Position numbers and translations under genes: made by a program. A stretch of 64,000 nucleotides of DNA from Pyrinomonadaceae bacterium (GTDB lineage: Bacteria; Acidobacteriota; Blastocatellia; Pyrinomonadales; Pyrinomonadaceae), in assembly GCA_030841105.1 (NCBI GenBank), contig JAVEDE010000053.1:62001-126000 (forward strand), read 5' to 3'. Numbering within the stretch: the stretch's first letter is position 1; every line of letters starts with the position of its first letter. Shown one piece after another: positions 40,675 through 50,800 of this stretch. The notes beneath the pieces were generated by a model that saw nothing but the letters and a program-made list of their open reading frames with translations, ran no database searches and was not told the DNA's origin.

Positions 40675-43600
40675 ATGAAAGATTTCCTCCAAACTCTGCA
40701 AGACCGCATCGTCGTTTTCGACGGCGCGATGGGCACGAACCTCCAGACGCAAAACCTGACCGTGGACGACTACGGCGGCGCGCAGTTTGAGGGCTGCCCC
40801 GAATACCTGCTCATCAGTAAGCCTTCGGCAATCGAGAGCGTCCACGCGGCTTTCCTTGAAGTTGGCTGCGACGTGGTGGAGACCAACTCCTTCGGCGCGA
40901 TCCCCTACGTGCTCGACGAGTACGGCATCGGCCACATGGCCTACGATTTGAACGTGCGCGCCGCGCAACTGGCGAAGCGCGTCGCCGCCGACTTCGCCAC
41001 CAAAGATCGACCGCGCTGGGTCGCAGGCTCCATGGGGCCGGGCACGAAGTCGCCCACGCTCGGCCACATCCAGTTTCGCGACATCAAGGCGGCCTATTAC
41101 GAACAGGCGCGCGGCCTGATAGACGGCGGCGTCGATCTGCTCATCGTCGAAACCTGTCAGGACTTGTTGCAGACGAAGGCCACGCTCTCCGCCATCTTCG
41201 AGTATTTCGCGCAGTCGAAACGGCGCGTGCCCGTCATCACGCAGGTGACCATCGAACTGTTCGGCACGATGCTTCCCGGCACGGAGATCAGCGCGGCCTT
41301 GACCGCGCTCGAACCGTTCCCGATCAACGTCATCGGCATGAACTGCGGCACGGGGCCGCGCAACATGACGGAGAGCATCCGCTATCTTTGCGAGAACGCA
41401 ACCTTGCCTGTCTCCGTCCTGCCGAACGCCGGGCTGCCCTCGGTCAAAGACGGCGCGATGCACTACGACGAGACGCCGGAGACGTTCACGGCGCAGGTCG
41501 CACACTTCGTCAAAGACTTCGGCGTCAATGTCGTCGGCGGCTGCTGCGGCACGACGCCGGAGCATTTGCGTATGCTCGTAGAGGCGATGCAGGGCGTCGA
41601 GCCGAAACGGCGCGAGGCGAAAGTGCTCCCGGCCGCGTCTTCGATCTACAGCCAGCAGCCCTACGTGCAAGATAATTCTTTCCTCATCGTCGGCGAGCGC
41701 GTGAACGCTTCCGGCTCGAAGAAGATGCGCGATTTGTTGAACGCCGAAGACTGGGACGGTCTCGTCTCGCTCGCGCGCGAACAGGAGCGCGAGGGCGCGC
41801 ACGTTCTCGACGTGAACGTTGATTTCGTCGGCCGCGACGGCGTGAAAGACATGCACCAACTCGCCTCGCGCCTTGTTACGAACATCCGCCTCCCGCTCAT
41901 GTTCGACTCGACCGAGTGGGAGAAGATGGAGGCCGGACTCGAACACGCAGGCGGCAAGTGCATCCTCAACTCGACGAACTACGAGGACGGCGAGCCGCGC
42001 TTCACGAAGGTGATCGAACTCGCCAAGGGGTTCGGCGCGGCCGTCGTCGTCGGCACGATTGACGAGGAGGGCATGGCGCGCACGGCCGACGGCAAACTGA
42101 AGATCGCGAGCCGCGCCTACGAGCACGCGACGCGACAACTCGGCTTTCCCGCGCACGACATCTTCTTCGACCCGCTCGCCCTGCCCATCTCCACCGGCAT
42201 CGAAGAGGACAGGCGCAACGCCGCCGAGACCATCGAAGGCATCCGCCGCATCAAGCGCGAACTGCCCGGCTGCTTCACCATCCTCGGCGTCTCGAACATC
42301 TCGTTCGGCCTGAATCCCGCGTCGCGCATCGTGCTCAACTCGGTCTTCCTGCACGAAGCGGTCGAGGCGGGGCTTGATGCGGCCATCGTCAACGCGAGCA
42401 AGATCGTCCCGCTCAACCGCATCGGCGAGCGCGAACTGGAAGTCGCGCGCCAACTCATCTACGACGAGCGCAAGTTCGACGGCGAGATTTGCACCTACGA
42501 TCCGCTCGGCGAGTTCACCACGCTCTTCGAGGGCGTGACGACGAAGAAGGTGCATGTTGACGACTCGGCCTTGCCCGTCGAAGAGAGCCTCAAACGTCAC
42601 ATCATTGACGGCGAGAAGCAGGGCTTGGAGACGCAACTCACGCGTGCGCTCGAAAGTCATCCCGCGCTCGACATCATCAACAACATCCTGCTCGACGGCA
42701 TGAAAGTGGTCGGCGATCTGTTCGGCAGCGGCCAGATGCAGTTGCCGTTCGTGTTGCAGTCAGCCGAGGTGATGAAGGCGGCGGTGCGTTTTCTCGAACC
42801 ATTCATGGAGAAGAAGGGCGGCGCGACGGCGAAGGGCAAGATGATTCTCGCCACCGTCAAAGGCGACGTTCACGACATCGGCAAAAACCTCGTGGACATC
42901 ATCCTGACGAACAACGGCTACAGCGTCGTCAACCTCGGCATCAAGCAGACGATTGAAAGTATCCTCGACGCGTTCGAGCGCGAGGGCGCGGACGCCATCG
43001 GCATGAGCGGGCTGCTCGTCAAGTCAACGCTCATCATGCGCGATAACCTCGAACTGATGAACGAGCGCGACATCAAAGTGCCGGTCGTGCTCGGCGGTGC
43101 GGCCTTAACGCGTCGCTACGTCGAAGATGATCTCAAAGCGATTTACAAGGGCACGCTCTTTTACGCCAAAGACGCCTTCGACGGGCTGCACACGATGGAC
43201 TCGCTGATGGCGGAGAAGTCCGGCGCGAAGGATAACGGCGCGGCGCAGTCGAAAGCGGCGATGGCCGTCGCCGCCGCTGCGGGCGCAGGCGCAGGCGACG
43301 ACGCGGCGGCCGAGGACGTGGAAGACTTGATCGGGGAAGAGGCGAAGCTCGGCATACGCAAACCCGCGCGCCCGCGCGGAGCGGCGCGGGTGGCGGGCGA
43401 CACGACGCACACGCGCCGCTCCGACGTGCGCACGGATGTGCCCGTCCCGCGCCCGCCGTTCTACGGCTCGCGCGTGGTTGACGACATCCCGCTCGACGAC
43501 GTGTTCGCCTTCGTCAACGAGACGGCTCTCTTCAAAGGCCAGTGGCAATTCAAACAGGGGCGCAGGTCGGCGGATGATTACCGCGCGCTCGTCGCGGAGA

Positions 43601-44238
43601 AAGTGCGTCCGGTTTACGACGAGTTGAAGGAACGCTCGAAGCGCGAACAGTTGCTCGTGCCGCGCGTGGTCTACGGTTATTTCCCCTGCCAGTCGGCGGG
43701 GAACGACTTGATCATCTACGAGGACGACGAACGCACCGAACGTCAGCGTTTCACCTTCCCGCGCCAGCCCGAAGGGAAGCGGCTTTGCCTCGCGGACTAT
43801 TTCGCCCCAGTGGATTCCGGGCGCGTGGACACGGTCGCCTTCCATCTCGTCACCGTGGGGCGGCGCGCGAGCGAGTACGCGCACGAGTTGTTCAAGTCGG
43901 ACAACTACACAGACTATCTCTACTTCCACGGCCTGAGCGTCGAGAGCGCGGAGGCTCTGGCCGAACTCTGGCACAAGCGCATCCGCGTGGAACTCGGCAT
44001 CGCCGCGCGCGACGCCACAGAGATCACCAAACTCTTCCACCAGGGCTATCAAGGTTCGCGTTTCAGCTTCGGCTACCCGGCCTGCCCGAATCTGGAAGAT
44101 CAAACGAAACTCTTCGAGTTGCTCGACCCCGCGCGCATTGACGTGACGCTCACGGAAGAGTTCCAACTCGAACCCGAACAATCAACCTCCGCCATCATCG
44201 TGCATCACGAAGAGGCGCGGTATTTTTCGATAGACTAA
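40675..44238 (+). CDS. metH: Cobalamin-dependent methionine synthase
   Basis: A full-length 1,187-residue MetH, which moves methyl from methyltetrahydrofolate to homocysteine through cobalamin. The homocysteine domain (1-320) has the Zn ligands Cys224 (MNCGTG) and Cys290-Cys291 (GGCCGTTPE). The folate domain (about 330-600) starts FLIVGERVNASGSKK. The cap and B12 domains follow, with the cobalt ligand His733 in DVHDIGKNLVDIIL. An Ala/Gly/Asp-rich linker (about 860-890) precedes the activation domain, which has SRFSFGYPACPNLEDQ for SAM-dependent reactivation. All modules are intact. The leader holds an intrinsic terminator. Confidence 0.97.
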   Translation: MKDFLQTLQDRIVVFDGAMGTNLQTQNLTVDDYGGAQFEGCPEYLLISKPSAIESVHAAFLEVGCDVVETNSFGAIPYVLDEYGIGHMAYDLNVRAAQLAKRVAADFATKDRPRWVAGSMGPGTKSPTLGHIQFRDIKAAYYEQARGLIDGGVDLLIVETCQDLLQTKATLSAIFEYFAQSKRRVPVITQVTIELFGTMLPGTEISAALTALEPFPINVIGMNCGTGPRNMTESIRYLCENATLPVSVLPNAGLPSVKDGAMHYDETPETFTAQVAHFVKDFGVNVVGGCCGTTPEHLRMLVEAMQGVEPKRREAKVLPAASSIYSQQPYVQDNSFLIVGERVNASGSKKMRDLLNAEDWDGLVSLAREQEREGAHVLDVNVDFVGRDGVKDMHQLASRLVTNIRLPLMFDSTEWEKMEAGLEHAGGKCILNSTNYEDGEPRFTKVIELAKGFGAAVVVGTIDEEGMARTADGKLKIASRAYEHATRQLGFPAHDIFFDPLALPISTGIEEDRRNAAETIEGIRRIKRELPGCFTILGVSNISFGLNPASRIVLNSVFLHEAVEAGLDAAIVNASKIVPLNRIGERELEVARQLIYDERKFDGEICTYDPLGEFTTLFEGVTTKKVHVDDSALPVEESLKRHIIDGEKQGLETQLTRALESHPALDIINNILLDGMKVVGDLFGSGQMQLPFVLQSAEVMKAAVRFLEPFMEKKGGATAKGKMILATVKGDVHDIGKNLVDIILTNNGYSVVNLGIKQTIESILDAFEREGADAIGMSGLLVKSTLIMRDNLELMNERDIKVPVVLGGAALTRRYVEDDLKAIYKGTLFYAKDAFDGLHTMDSLMAEKSGAKDNGAAQSKAAMAVAAAAGAGAGDDAAAEDVEDLIGEEAKLGIRKPARPRGAARVAGDTTHTRRSDVRTDVPVPRPPFYGSRVVDDIPLDDVFAFVNETALFKGQWQFKQGRRSADDYRALVAEKVRPVYDELKERSKREQLLVPRVVYGYFPCQSAGNDLIIYEDDERTERQRFTFPRQPEGKRLCLADYFAPVDSGRVDTVAFHLVTVGRRASEYAHELFKSDNYTDYLYFHGLSVESAEALAELWHKRIRVELGIAARDATEITKLFHQGYQGSRFSFGYPACPNLEDQTKLFELLDPARIDVTLTEEFQLEPEQSTSAIIVHHEEARYFSID

Positions 44239-44242
44239 GAAT

Positions 44243-44333
44243 GGGTTTCAGGTTTCAAGTTTCAAGTTTCAGGACTGACAAGTTCTTCAATCTTGAACTT
44301 GAAACTTGAAACCTGAAACTTGAAACTTGCCCC
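44243..44333. repeat. Heptamer-word hairpin (AGTTTCA)
   Basis: Left arm 44243-44272 (GGTTTCA, GGTTTCA, AGTTTCA, AGTTTCA) pairs with the right arm (about 44291-44328) of TGAAACT words; the loop carries ACTGACAAGTTCTTC. It uses the same word as the hairpin at 18801. It fills the whole metH-plsC gap, and the plsC ATG follows the right arm directly, so no separate ribosome binding site is visible. Confidence 0.85.
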
Positions 44334-45254
44334 ATGTCTTCGACGGAACTCGAACCACCACCCGGAGAGATTGAGCCGCAGCCGCCAGTAACCGTCGCGC
44401 CCGCCACGCTTGCCGAGCCGACGCGGGAGGAACTGGGCGTGCTCGCGCCGATGGAGCGCGCGGCCTTCCGCGTCACGCGGCGGATGAATCAGGGCGCGTG
44501 GAAACGTTTCTGGACGTTCTGCCAGCGCACGCTCGGCATGAGTTGGATCAGGCTTTGCACTTACAACCTGATGCGCGTCCACGGTCTCGAACACGTCGAA
44601 GCCGTCTCGCACGAACGACCCATCCTGCTCGTCGCCAACCACCGCTCGTTCTTCGACATGTACACGGTCTCGGCCGAACTGTTCCGCCGCACGAGTTGGG
44701 AGAAGAGTTTGTACTTCCCCGTGCGCGGGCGCTTCTTCTACGAGTCGCCTTTGGGGATGCTCGTCAATCTCGTGATGGGCTGGTGGTCAATGTACCCGCC
44801 CTTCTTCGCGGCGGGCAGCAACCCGATCCCCGAAAAGCGCGACTTCGACAAATACTCGATGCGCGTGCTCGTTGACCTCTGCCAGCGCGGCCGCGGCCAC
44901 CTCATCGGCTTCCACCCCGAAGGCACGCGCAACAAAAATCCAGACCCCTACTCGTTCCTTCCCGCGAAGCCCGGCGTCGGCCGTCTGATCAAAGACGCGA
45001 CCCCGCAAGTCATCCCCGTCTTCGTCGCCGGACTCAACAACGACCTGCCCAAACAAGTCCTGGGCAACTGGACGGGCGGCGAACTGATCCGCGTCCACTT
45101 CGGCCCCGCGCTCGACTACACACAGTTTCTCTCTCGCCGCGACGGCATCCGCACCTACAAAGAGATCGCCGAGTTCGTCATGTCCAAGATCGCCGAACTC
45201 GGCGAACAAGATCGCGCACTCTACGGCAAGGAAGAAGGGATCGGAGATGAGTAA
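44334..45254 (+). CDS. PlsC-family acyltransferase (1-acylglycerol-3-phosphate type)
   Basis: A 306-residue glycerolipid acyltransferase. Block I is VANHRSFFDMYTV (catalytic HxxxxD), block III is FHPEGTRNKNPDP (the FPEGTRS motif with a His), and block IV TPQVIPVFVAGLNN follows. The first 75 residues are an extension, rich in Pro/Glu then basic (TRRMNQGAWKRFWTFCQRTLG). It probably transfers an acyl chain in phospholipid synthesis; whether the acceptor is lysophosphatidate is not visible. Unlike most genes here it is preceded only by a hairpin. It is followed after 11 bp by the lipid kinase gene. Confidence 0.88.
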   Translation: MSSTELEPPPGEIEPQPPVTVAPATLAEPTREELGVLAPMERAAFRVTRRMNQGAWKRFWTFCQRTLGMSWIRLCTYNLMRVHGLEHVEAVSHERPILLVANHRSFFDMYTVSAELFRRTSWEKSLYFPVRGRFFYESPLGMLVNLVMGWWSMYPPFFAAGSNPIPEKRDFDKYSMRVLVDLCQRGRGHLIGFHPEGTRNKNPDPYSFLPAKPGVGRLIKDATPQVIPVFVAGLNNDLPKQVLGNWTGGELIRVHFGPALDYTQFLSRRDGIRTYKEIAEFVMSKIAELGEQDRALYGKEEGIGDE

Positions 45255-45480
45255 AGGGATGAGGGATGAATAAGAAGACGCGGAAAGTTGAACGCACCGC
45301 AAGCGACGGTAAACGCGCAACAAGCGGCGGCCGAACCGGGAAGAACAAATCTCCCGACGACAAAACACCCGACGACAAGACGGCCGACGCCGCCATCGCT
45401 ACGCCTTCATCTCTGCACGCCGCGTCTACATCATCGCTCCCCGCGCCTTCATCACCCATCACTCATCACTCATCACTTCC
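45243..45480. repeat. Degenerate heptamer words (GATGAGT) flanking and inside the lipid kinase gene
   Basis: Left run GAGATGAGTAAAGGGATGAG and GGATGAATAAG (about 45246-45276) covers the plsC stop and the kinase start. The right run, at about 45447-45478, is the complement of GATGAGT repeated (CATCACCCATCACTCATCAC) and is coding. The two runs could pair over part of their length, with about 170 nt between them. Confidence 0.65.
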
Positions 45481-46417
45481 CCTCGTTATCGTCAACCCCG
45501 CGTCGGCGGGCGGCGCGACGGGGCGGGCGTGGCCGTCTCTGGCGAGCGACTTGCGCGCGCACTTCGGGGCGTTCAACTGCGCCTTCACGGAGCGGGCGGG
45601 CGACGCGCGCCTGATCGCCGAGCGCGAGGCTGCGGCGGGGCGTAGTTTCATCGTCGCGTGCGGGGGCGACGGCACGATCTCGGAGGTGGCGAACGGCATC
45701 CTCGCGTCGGGCGCGGACGCGGAGTTGGGAATTTTGCCGAGTGGGACGGGCGGCGACTTCCGGCGCACGCTCGACGTGCCGAAGCGCGTGCGCGATGCCG
45801 CCGCAGCCCTCCGCACGGGTCAGAGCGTCCGCGTGGACGTGGGGCGCGTGGAGTTTCAAGATCGCGCGGGCGCGCGGGCGCAAAGATATTTTTTGAACGT
45901 CGCCTCGTGCGGCATGGGCGGCGAGGTCATCCGCCGGGTGGAAGAGAACGCTTCGGGGTGGCTGGCCTCTGCCTCGCGCCGCGTGGCGGGCGGGCAGGCC
46001 GCCTACGCGCTCGCCTCTTTGCAAGCGGTCGTCTCGTTCGACCGTCCGACGCTCCGCATCCAACTCGACGAACGCCCGGAGTTCCGCCTCGCCGTCGCGA
46101 ACCTGTGCATCGCCAACGCGCGCTACTTCGGCGGCGGCATGAAGATCGCGCCCGCCGCGTTACTCGACGACGGGCTGCTCGACGTGGTGGCCGTCGGCGA
46201 CCTCGACACGCTCAAGATTTTAACCAACGTCTACCGCCTCTATCTCGGCACGCACCTCGGTATGCGCGAGGTGCAGCACGCGCACGCGCGACGCATCCGA
46301 GTGTTCGCCGACCGCCCGGACGAGCGCGTGCTGATCGAGATTGACGGCGAACTGTCCGGCACGCTCCCCGCGACGTTCGAGATCATCCCGCGCGCCTTGC
46401 GCATCCGCCGCCCGTAA
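45266..46417 (+). CDS. Diacylglycerol kinase-like lipid kinase (DagK/YegS family)
   Basis: A 383-residue enzyme that phosphorylates diacylglycerol or a related lipid alcohol. The kinase core starts at about residue 72 (LVIVNPASAGGATGRAW) and has the nucleotide loop VACGGDGTISEVANGI, GILPSGTGGDFRR, and ANARYFGGGMKIAPAALLDDGLLDVV. Residues 1-70 are a Lys/Asp/Ser-rich extension not found in typical family members. Its first bases and its end (SPITHHSSLP) coincide with heptamer GATGAGT words. Start is the ATG at 45266 with GATGAGGG before it. No other start codon lies between this ATG and the core. Confidence 0.88.
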   Translation: MNKKTRKVERTASDGKRATSGGRTGKNKSPDDKTPDDKTADAAIATPSSLHAASTSSLPAPSSPITHHSSLPLVIVNPASAGGATGRAWPSLASDLRAHFGAFNCAFTERAGDARLIAEREAAAGRSFIVACGGDGTISEVANGILASGADAELGILPSGTGGDFRRTLDVPKRVRDAAAALRTGQSVRVDVGRVEFQDRAGARAQRYFLNVASCGMGGEVIRRVEENASGWLASASRRVAGGQAAYALASLQAVVSFDRPTLRIQLDERPEFRLAVANLCIANARYFGGGMKIAPAALLDDGLLDVVAVGDLDTLKILTNVYRLYLGTHLGMREVQHAHARRIRVFADRPDERVLIEIDGELSGTLPATFEIIPRALRIRRP

Positions 46418-46569
46418 GTCTCCGCCCCTCTCTCTCTCTGCGCGAGCACAATCAATCTTCAACGCGTCGCCTAGCGCGAATTGCTCGAACACTTCCCGCA
46501 GATGTAAGCACGCCGGGGCGAGCCGCAAGCGTATAGTCAGCACTGGCCGGTGAGACTCCAAAAAAAATT

Positions 46570-46612
46570 AAAGCCGTGAGTGAGTAGCGTCCGGCTTCTC
46601 ACTCACGGCTTT
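46570..46612. terminator. Bidirectional terminator
   Basis: A perfect 15-bp stem AAAGCCGTGAGTGAG / CTCACTCACGGCTTT (46570-46584, 46598-46612), with an A run before it. It lies between the lipid kinase gene and the convergent epimerase gene. The 150 bp between the kinase stop and this stem hold nothing else I can name. Confidence 0.88.
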
Positions 46613-46633
46613 CGGTTAACTTGGCAGTCGAGC

Positions 46634-47746
46634 TTAAACGAACGCGCCCTTGCCGAGAAAATTTTCGCGCACGTAGGTCACAGTGTCTTGCAGCGTCTCG
46701 GCGGCGTCGCGCGGCGCGAAGCCAAGTTCGCGCGCTGCCTTCGTCGAATCGAAGTACCAGAAATATTCCGCCATCTCGATCTCGGCGGGTTCGACGGGCG
46801 GGGCGAGTTTCCACTGCCGGTAGAGCGAACTGAGCGCGTGCGCGCCCGTCACGGCAAACTTCGACGGCAGCGAGAAACGCGGCGCGGCGACTTTCGTCAG
46901 ACGTTCGAGCCGCCCGAAAAACTTATCGAACGTCCAGTTGGCCGCGCCGAGCAGGTAACGCTCGCCGTGCTTGCCGCGCGCCATCGCCGCGCGCATCGCC
47001 TGTGCCGCGTCGCGCGCGTCCACGAAGCTGAGACCGCCGCCCGGCACGGCCATGATCTTGCGCGCGAGAAAGTCGAGCACCACTTTGGTCGAACTCAGAC
47101 GCTCGTCGCCGGGGCCGAGCAGCAGACTCGGATTGACGATCACGAGGCGACGCCCCGCGCCCGCGAAATGTTCCAGCGCGACGCGCTCCTGATAATACTT
47201 GCTCGCGTAGTAAGGCCAGCGCGCGATAATGTCGAGCGGCGGCGGCCACGTCTCGTTAGGCAGCGCGGTCGCGTCGTCCGTCACCGCAATCGTCCCGCTG
47301 GAAGATGCCAGCACGATTGTTTTGACGCCCGCCACGGTCGCCGCCTCGCAGAGCGCGCGCGTCCCTTCGACGTGCAACGCATACATCCCGTGCGAGTCCT
47401 CGCGCCCGCGCGCGACGCGCCCCGCCAGATGGTACACGGAGGCGACGCCGTCCAACGCGCGCACCACGTCGGCCTTATTCAACACCGACCCCGTCGCCGT
47501 CTCGACGCCCAACTCGCCGAGCCACGCCGGATTTGTCGTCGCCAGCACGCGCACGTTGCGCTCGCCCGCTTCCACGAGTTGGCGCACCAGATGCGCGCCG
47601 AGAAACCCCGTCCCGCCCGTCACCAAAGTGTAAGGCTGCGGCCGACGCGCGAGCGCCGTCGTCGTCGCCGCGCCCTTCGTCCCGGCCGCAGCCTTCGCCT
47701 TCGCCGGACTCTTCCGTGCCTTTGTCGTCGCTTTCTTAGTTGCCAT
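46634..47746 (-). CDS. NAD-dependent epimerase/dehydrogenase with basic N-terminal tail
   Basis: A 370-residue extended SDR enzyme. The Rossmann motif is YTLVTGGTGFLGAHLVRQL and the catalytic pair is in WPYYASKYYQERVALE (YxxxK), with TIVLASSSGTIAV as the Ser strand. It resembles HpnA / 3-beta-hydroxysteroid-dehydrogenase-type enzymes acting on lipids or nucleotide sugars. Residues 1-35 are an unusual Lys/Ala/Thr tail (MATKKATTKARKSPAKAKAA), like histone H1. The next upstream gene on the strand is the ElbD-like synthase, separated by a heptamer hairpin, so a shared role in lipid metabolism is plausible. Confidence 0.88.
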   Translation of the reverse strand: MATKKATTKARKSPAKAKAAAGTKGAATTTALARRPQPYTLVTGGTGFLGAHLVRQLVEAGERNVRVLATTNPAWLGELGVETATGSVLNKADVVRALDGVASVYHLAGRVARGREDSHGMYALHVEGTRALCEAATVAGVKTIVLASSSGTIAVTDDATALPNETWPPPLDIIARWPYYASKYYQERVALEHFAGAGRRLVIVNPSLLLGPGDERLSSTKVVLDFLARKIMAVPGGGLSFVDARDAAQAMRAAMARGKHGERYLLGAANWTFDKFFGRLERLTKVAAPRFSLPSKFAVTGAHALSSLYRQWKLAPPVEPAEIEMAEYFWYFDSTKAARELGFAPRDAAETLQDTVTYVRENFLGKGAFV

Positions 47747-47752
47747 ATGTAG

Positions 47753-47836
47753 AGTGACGAGTGACGAGTGACGAGTGACGAGTTAAAGACAAGCTCTTGA
47801 TTTCAACTTGTCACTCGTCACTCGTCACTCGTCACT
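47753..47836. repeat. Heptamer-word hairpin (AGTGACG), nearly perfect
   Basis: Arms 47753-47784 and 47805-47836 pair over 32 bp with one mismatch; the loop is 20 nt. Each arm has four AGTGACG words and ends AGTT. It fills the gap between the ElbD-like gene and the epimerase gene. There is no T run of note. Confidence 0.93.
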
Positions 47837-47838
47837 TT

Positions 47839-50800
47839 TCAAACAGTAACTTCCTCTTCGGGTGTGCCGCGACGTTCGGCGCGCCAGCGTTTGCGGAGGG
47901 CTTTGGCGTCGAAGTCGTGGCGCGTGCCGTCGCGCAAATTCTCGACCTGATGATGGACGAAGGCCGCGATCAGCCGGTAGGCTTCGGACTTCGACATGCC
48001 GCGCGTCATCTCCTCCAACTCCTCCGCGCCGAGGAAGCGGCCGATGCGCGCCGCGATGTCGCGGCTCTTGAGCATGTTCGATCCCTTCGGCAGAGCCTCG
48101 TAAGTGCCATGCAGGTAGACGGGCAGGATGCCGATGCGTGCCGTCAGCGCGAGGAATCCGAGCACTGGTTTGAAGTCGGCCAACTCGCCCGTCACGGAGC
48201 GCGTGCCTTCGGGGAAGAGCAGCGCGTTGTGACCGCGTTCGAGGAACGAGAGCGCCTGCCGCAGAGACTTGCGAAGACTTCCGCTACGCTCCATGGGGAC
48301 GGTGTTCGTGAAGTTGTCCATGTAAGCGCGCTTGAACTTGTTGTCGAAGAAGTAGTCGGCGGCGGCGAGCGCCACCATGTCGCGCCCGTGTTCGCCGAGC
48401 GCCATCTTGACCAGCCCCATGTCGAGGTGCGACGCGTGGTTCGAGGCGACGAGGAAATTCGTGTGGACGGGGATGTTCGACTCGCCCTCGATCTTCATGT
48501 GCAGGAACTTCTCGTAGAAGACGCGCTGCAACGCGTCGAGTCCCTTGTTGCCTACGGTGCGCACGAGCGACGGCACGTAAATCTCGTCGTCGCCGCGCCG
48601 CGCGTCGTGCGCCTGCCGCCGCTCCGCTTCCTCGCGCTCGGCGGGCGTCGCCTGCCGGGTCACCACGCCCGCGAGTTCGCGCAGGTCGCGCACCTCGGTC
48701 AGGGTGTCGGGCGAGCGCAGCGTGCCGCCCGCCTGCTCGATGGCCGAGGCGAGTTCGACGTACATCAAACTGTCGAATCCGAGATCGGCGAGCCGCGTGT
48801 CGAAAGTGATCTCGGCGCGCGCTCGGTTGGCGACCGTGGCGACCACTTCGAGCAACCACGCCGCGCCCCTGTCTTCGCGCACGTTCGACGCGACCTGCGA
48901 GACGTTGCGCTGACTCTGTTCAAGCACCAGCATGGCGGCGACCACTTCGCGGCGTTTGACCTTGCGCGTCGCCGTGCGCGGCAGTTCGCCGTCCCAGAAA
49001 TGCAGCGCCTTGACGCGCTTGAAGAAGGGGAGCGACGAAGACACGTCGCGGAAATGCTCCTCGACTTTGCGGCGCACCTCCTCGCGCGTGAGCGCGATGT
49101 CGAAGTCGTGATCGGCGACGACCATGCACGCCACCTTTTCGCCGATGCCTTCGGCCAGCCCGACGACGCTGAGTTCCTTGATGTATGGCGAGTCGGCATA
49201 GAGTTCCTCGATCTCGTCGGGGTAGACGTTCTTGCCGTTCGTGTCAACGATGATCTCTTTCGAGCGGCCGACGAGGTAGAGATTCCCTTCGTCGTCGAGG
49301 CGGCCTAAGTCGCCCGTGTAGAGCCAGCGGTTGACGAGAACGGCGCGCGTCGCCTCTTCGTTGTTGAAGTAGCCGCTCATCACGTTCGGGCCGCGCGCGA
49401 CGACTTCGCCGATGCCGCTCGCGTCCGGTTCGAGTATCTTCACTTCGACGCCGGGCAGAGGCTTGCCGACGCTCAGCGAGATCAACTTGTTCTGCGGGCG
49501 CGTGACGGTCAGGACGGGTGAGGCTTCCGTCAGCCCGTAGCCTTCGAGGATGGTGAAGCCGAGGCCGTGGAAATCTTTTTTGACCTTCTCGTTCAAGGCC
49601 GAGCCGCCGCTGATCAAATAGCGGATGCGCCCGCCGAGTCCGGCGTGGATCGGGCGAAAGACGATCTGGCCGAGGTTGAACGGCGAATGATCGCGCACCC
49701 AACTGTTGGCCTCGATCAAGTAATCAACCGTGTCGCCGACGAGGCGGCCGCGCTCGCTGAAACGGCTCTTGATGCGGCGGTGCAGCAGTTCCCACAGCGC
49801 GGGCACGCCGACCATGCCCGTCACGTAGCCGTTCTTGATGGCGCGCGTCAGTTCTTCGCTCGTCAGTTCCGGCAGGTAGGTGATCTGCGCGCCGCGCGAG
49901 AGCGGGGTGAGAAAGCCGGTGGAGAACTCGAACGTGTGATGGAGCGGGAGGACGGAAAGCACGCCGTCCTTCGTCGTCATGTCGAAGATCGAGGCGAGCA
50001 TCGAGACCATGCTCGTGAAATTCTTGTGCGTGAGCATGACGCCTTTAGGTTGCCCCGTAGTGCCCGAAGTGAAGATGAGCGAGGCGGTTGTCTGCGGGTG
50101 GACTTTCGCCGGCAGCAGGGCGAGTCGCTGGTCTTCGATCTTCTGCGGCGGCAGCGCGAAGATTTCCTCGAAGCGCCACGTGCGCGTCGTCTCCAACTTC
50201 TCTTCAACCAAACGCTCCGGCAGATCGTCGTGCTTCTCGCGCATCTCGTCGCTGATGACGATGCCGAAGGCTTCGCTCGCGCGGATGAAGTTGACGATCT
50301 CGGTCGTCGAGCTTTCCGGGTCAATCGGTACGCAGGTCGCGCCCGCCTTGAGCACGCCGAAGTATGTCATGCCCCATTCGGGCGCGTTGTTGCTGAGGAG
50401 CACGACGCGATCCGCAGGGCGGACGCCTTCGCCCGCGAAGAAGCCGGCGGCGCGGGTAGCGAGTTCGTGCAAGTCGCGGTAGGTGTACTGCTCCTTGCGC
50501 CCGTCGCGCTCGATACGCATGGCGACGCGCGTCGCGTAACGTTTGGAAGAGGTCTCGAAGAGTTCGAGCAAATCGCGGTAGGTGTAGACGCGCTTCGGCT
50601 GCGCGCGCATGTCCTCTTCGAGTTGCGGGAAGATCCACTTCTTGAGGCCGGGGAAGTGGATGTTCATCCAGTAGTCGTACCAGTCGAACTTTTCGGGATG
50701 CCACGGCAACAAATTCTGTTCGTCGTCGCGGATGCGCGAGAAGAGCGAGCGCACGTTGTCGGCGCGGAAGATGTAGGCGTTCTCGACCATGAACGGGCGG

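Noticed and set aside
40630-42660. A 676-codon minus-strand frame opposite metH
   Set aside because: It is a GC-driven antisense shadow: Arg/Val/Asp/His-rich with no family motif, and metH on the other strand is intact and full-length.
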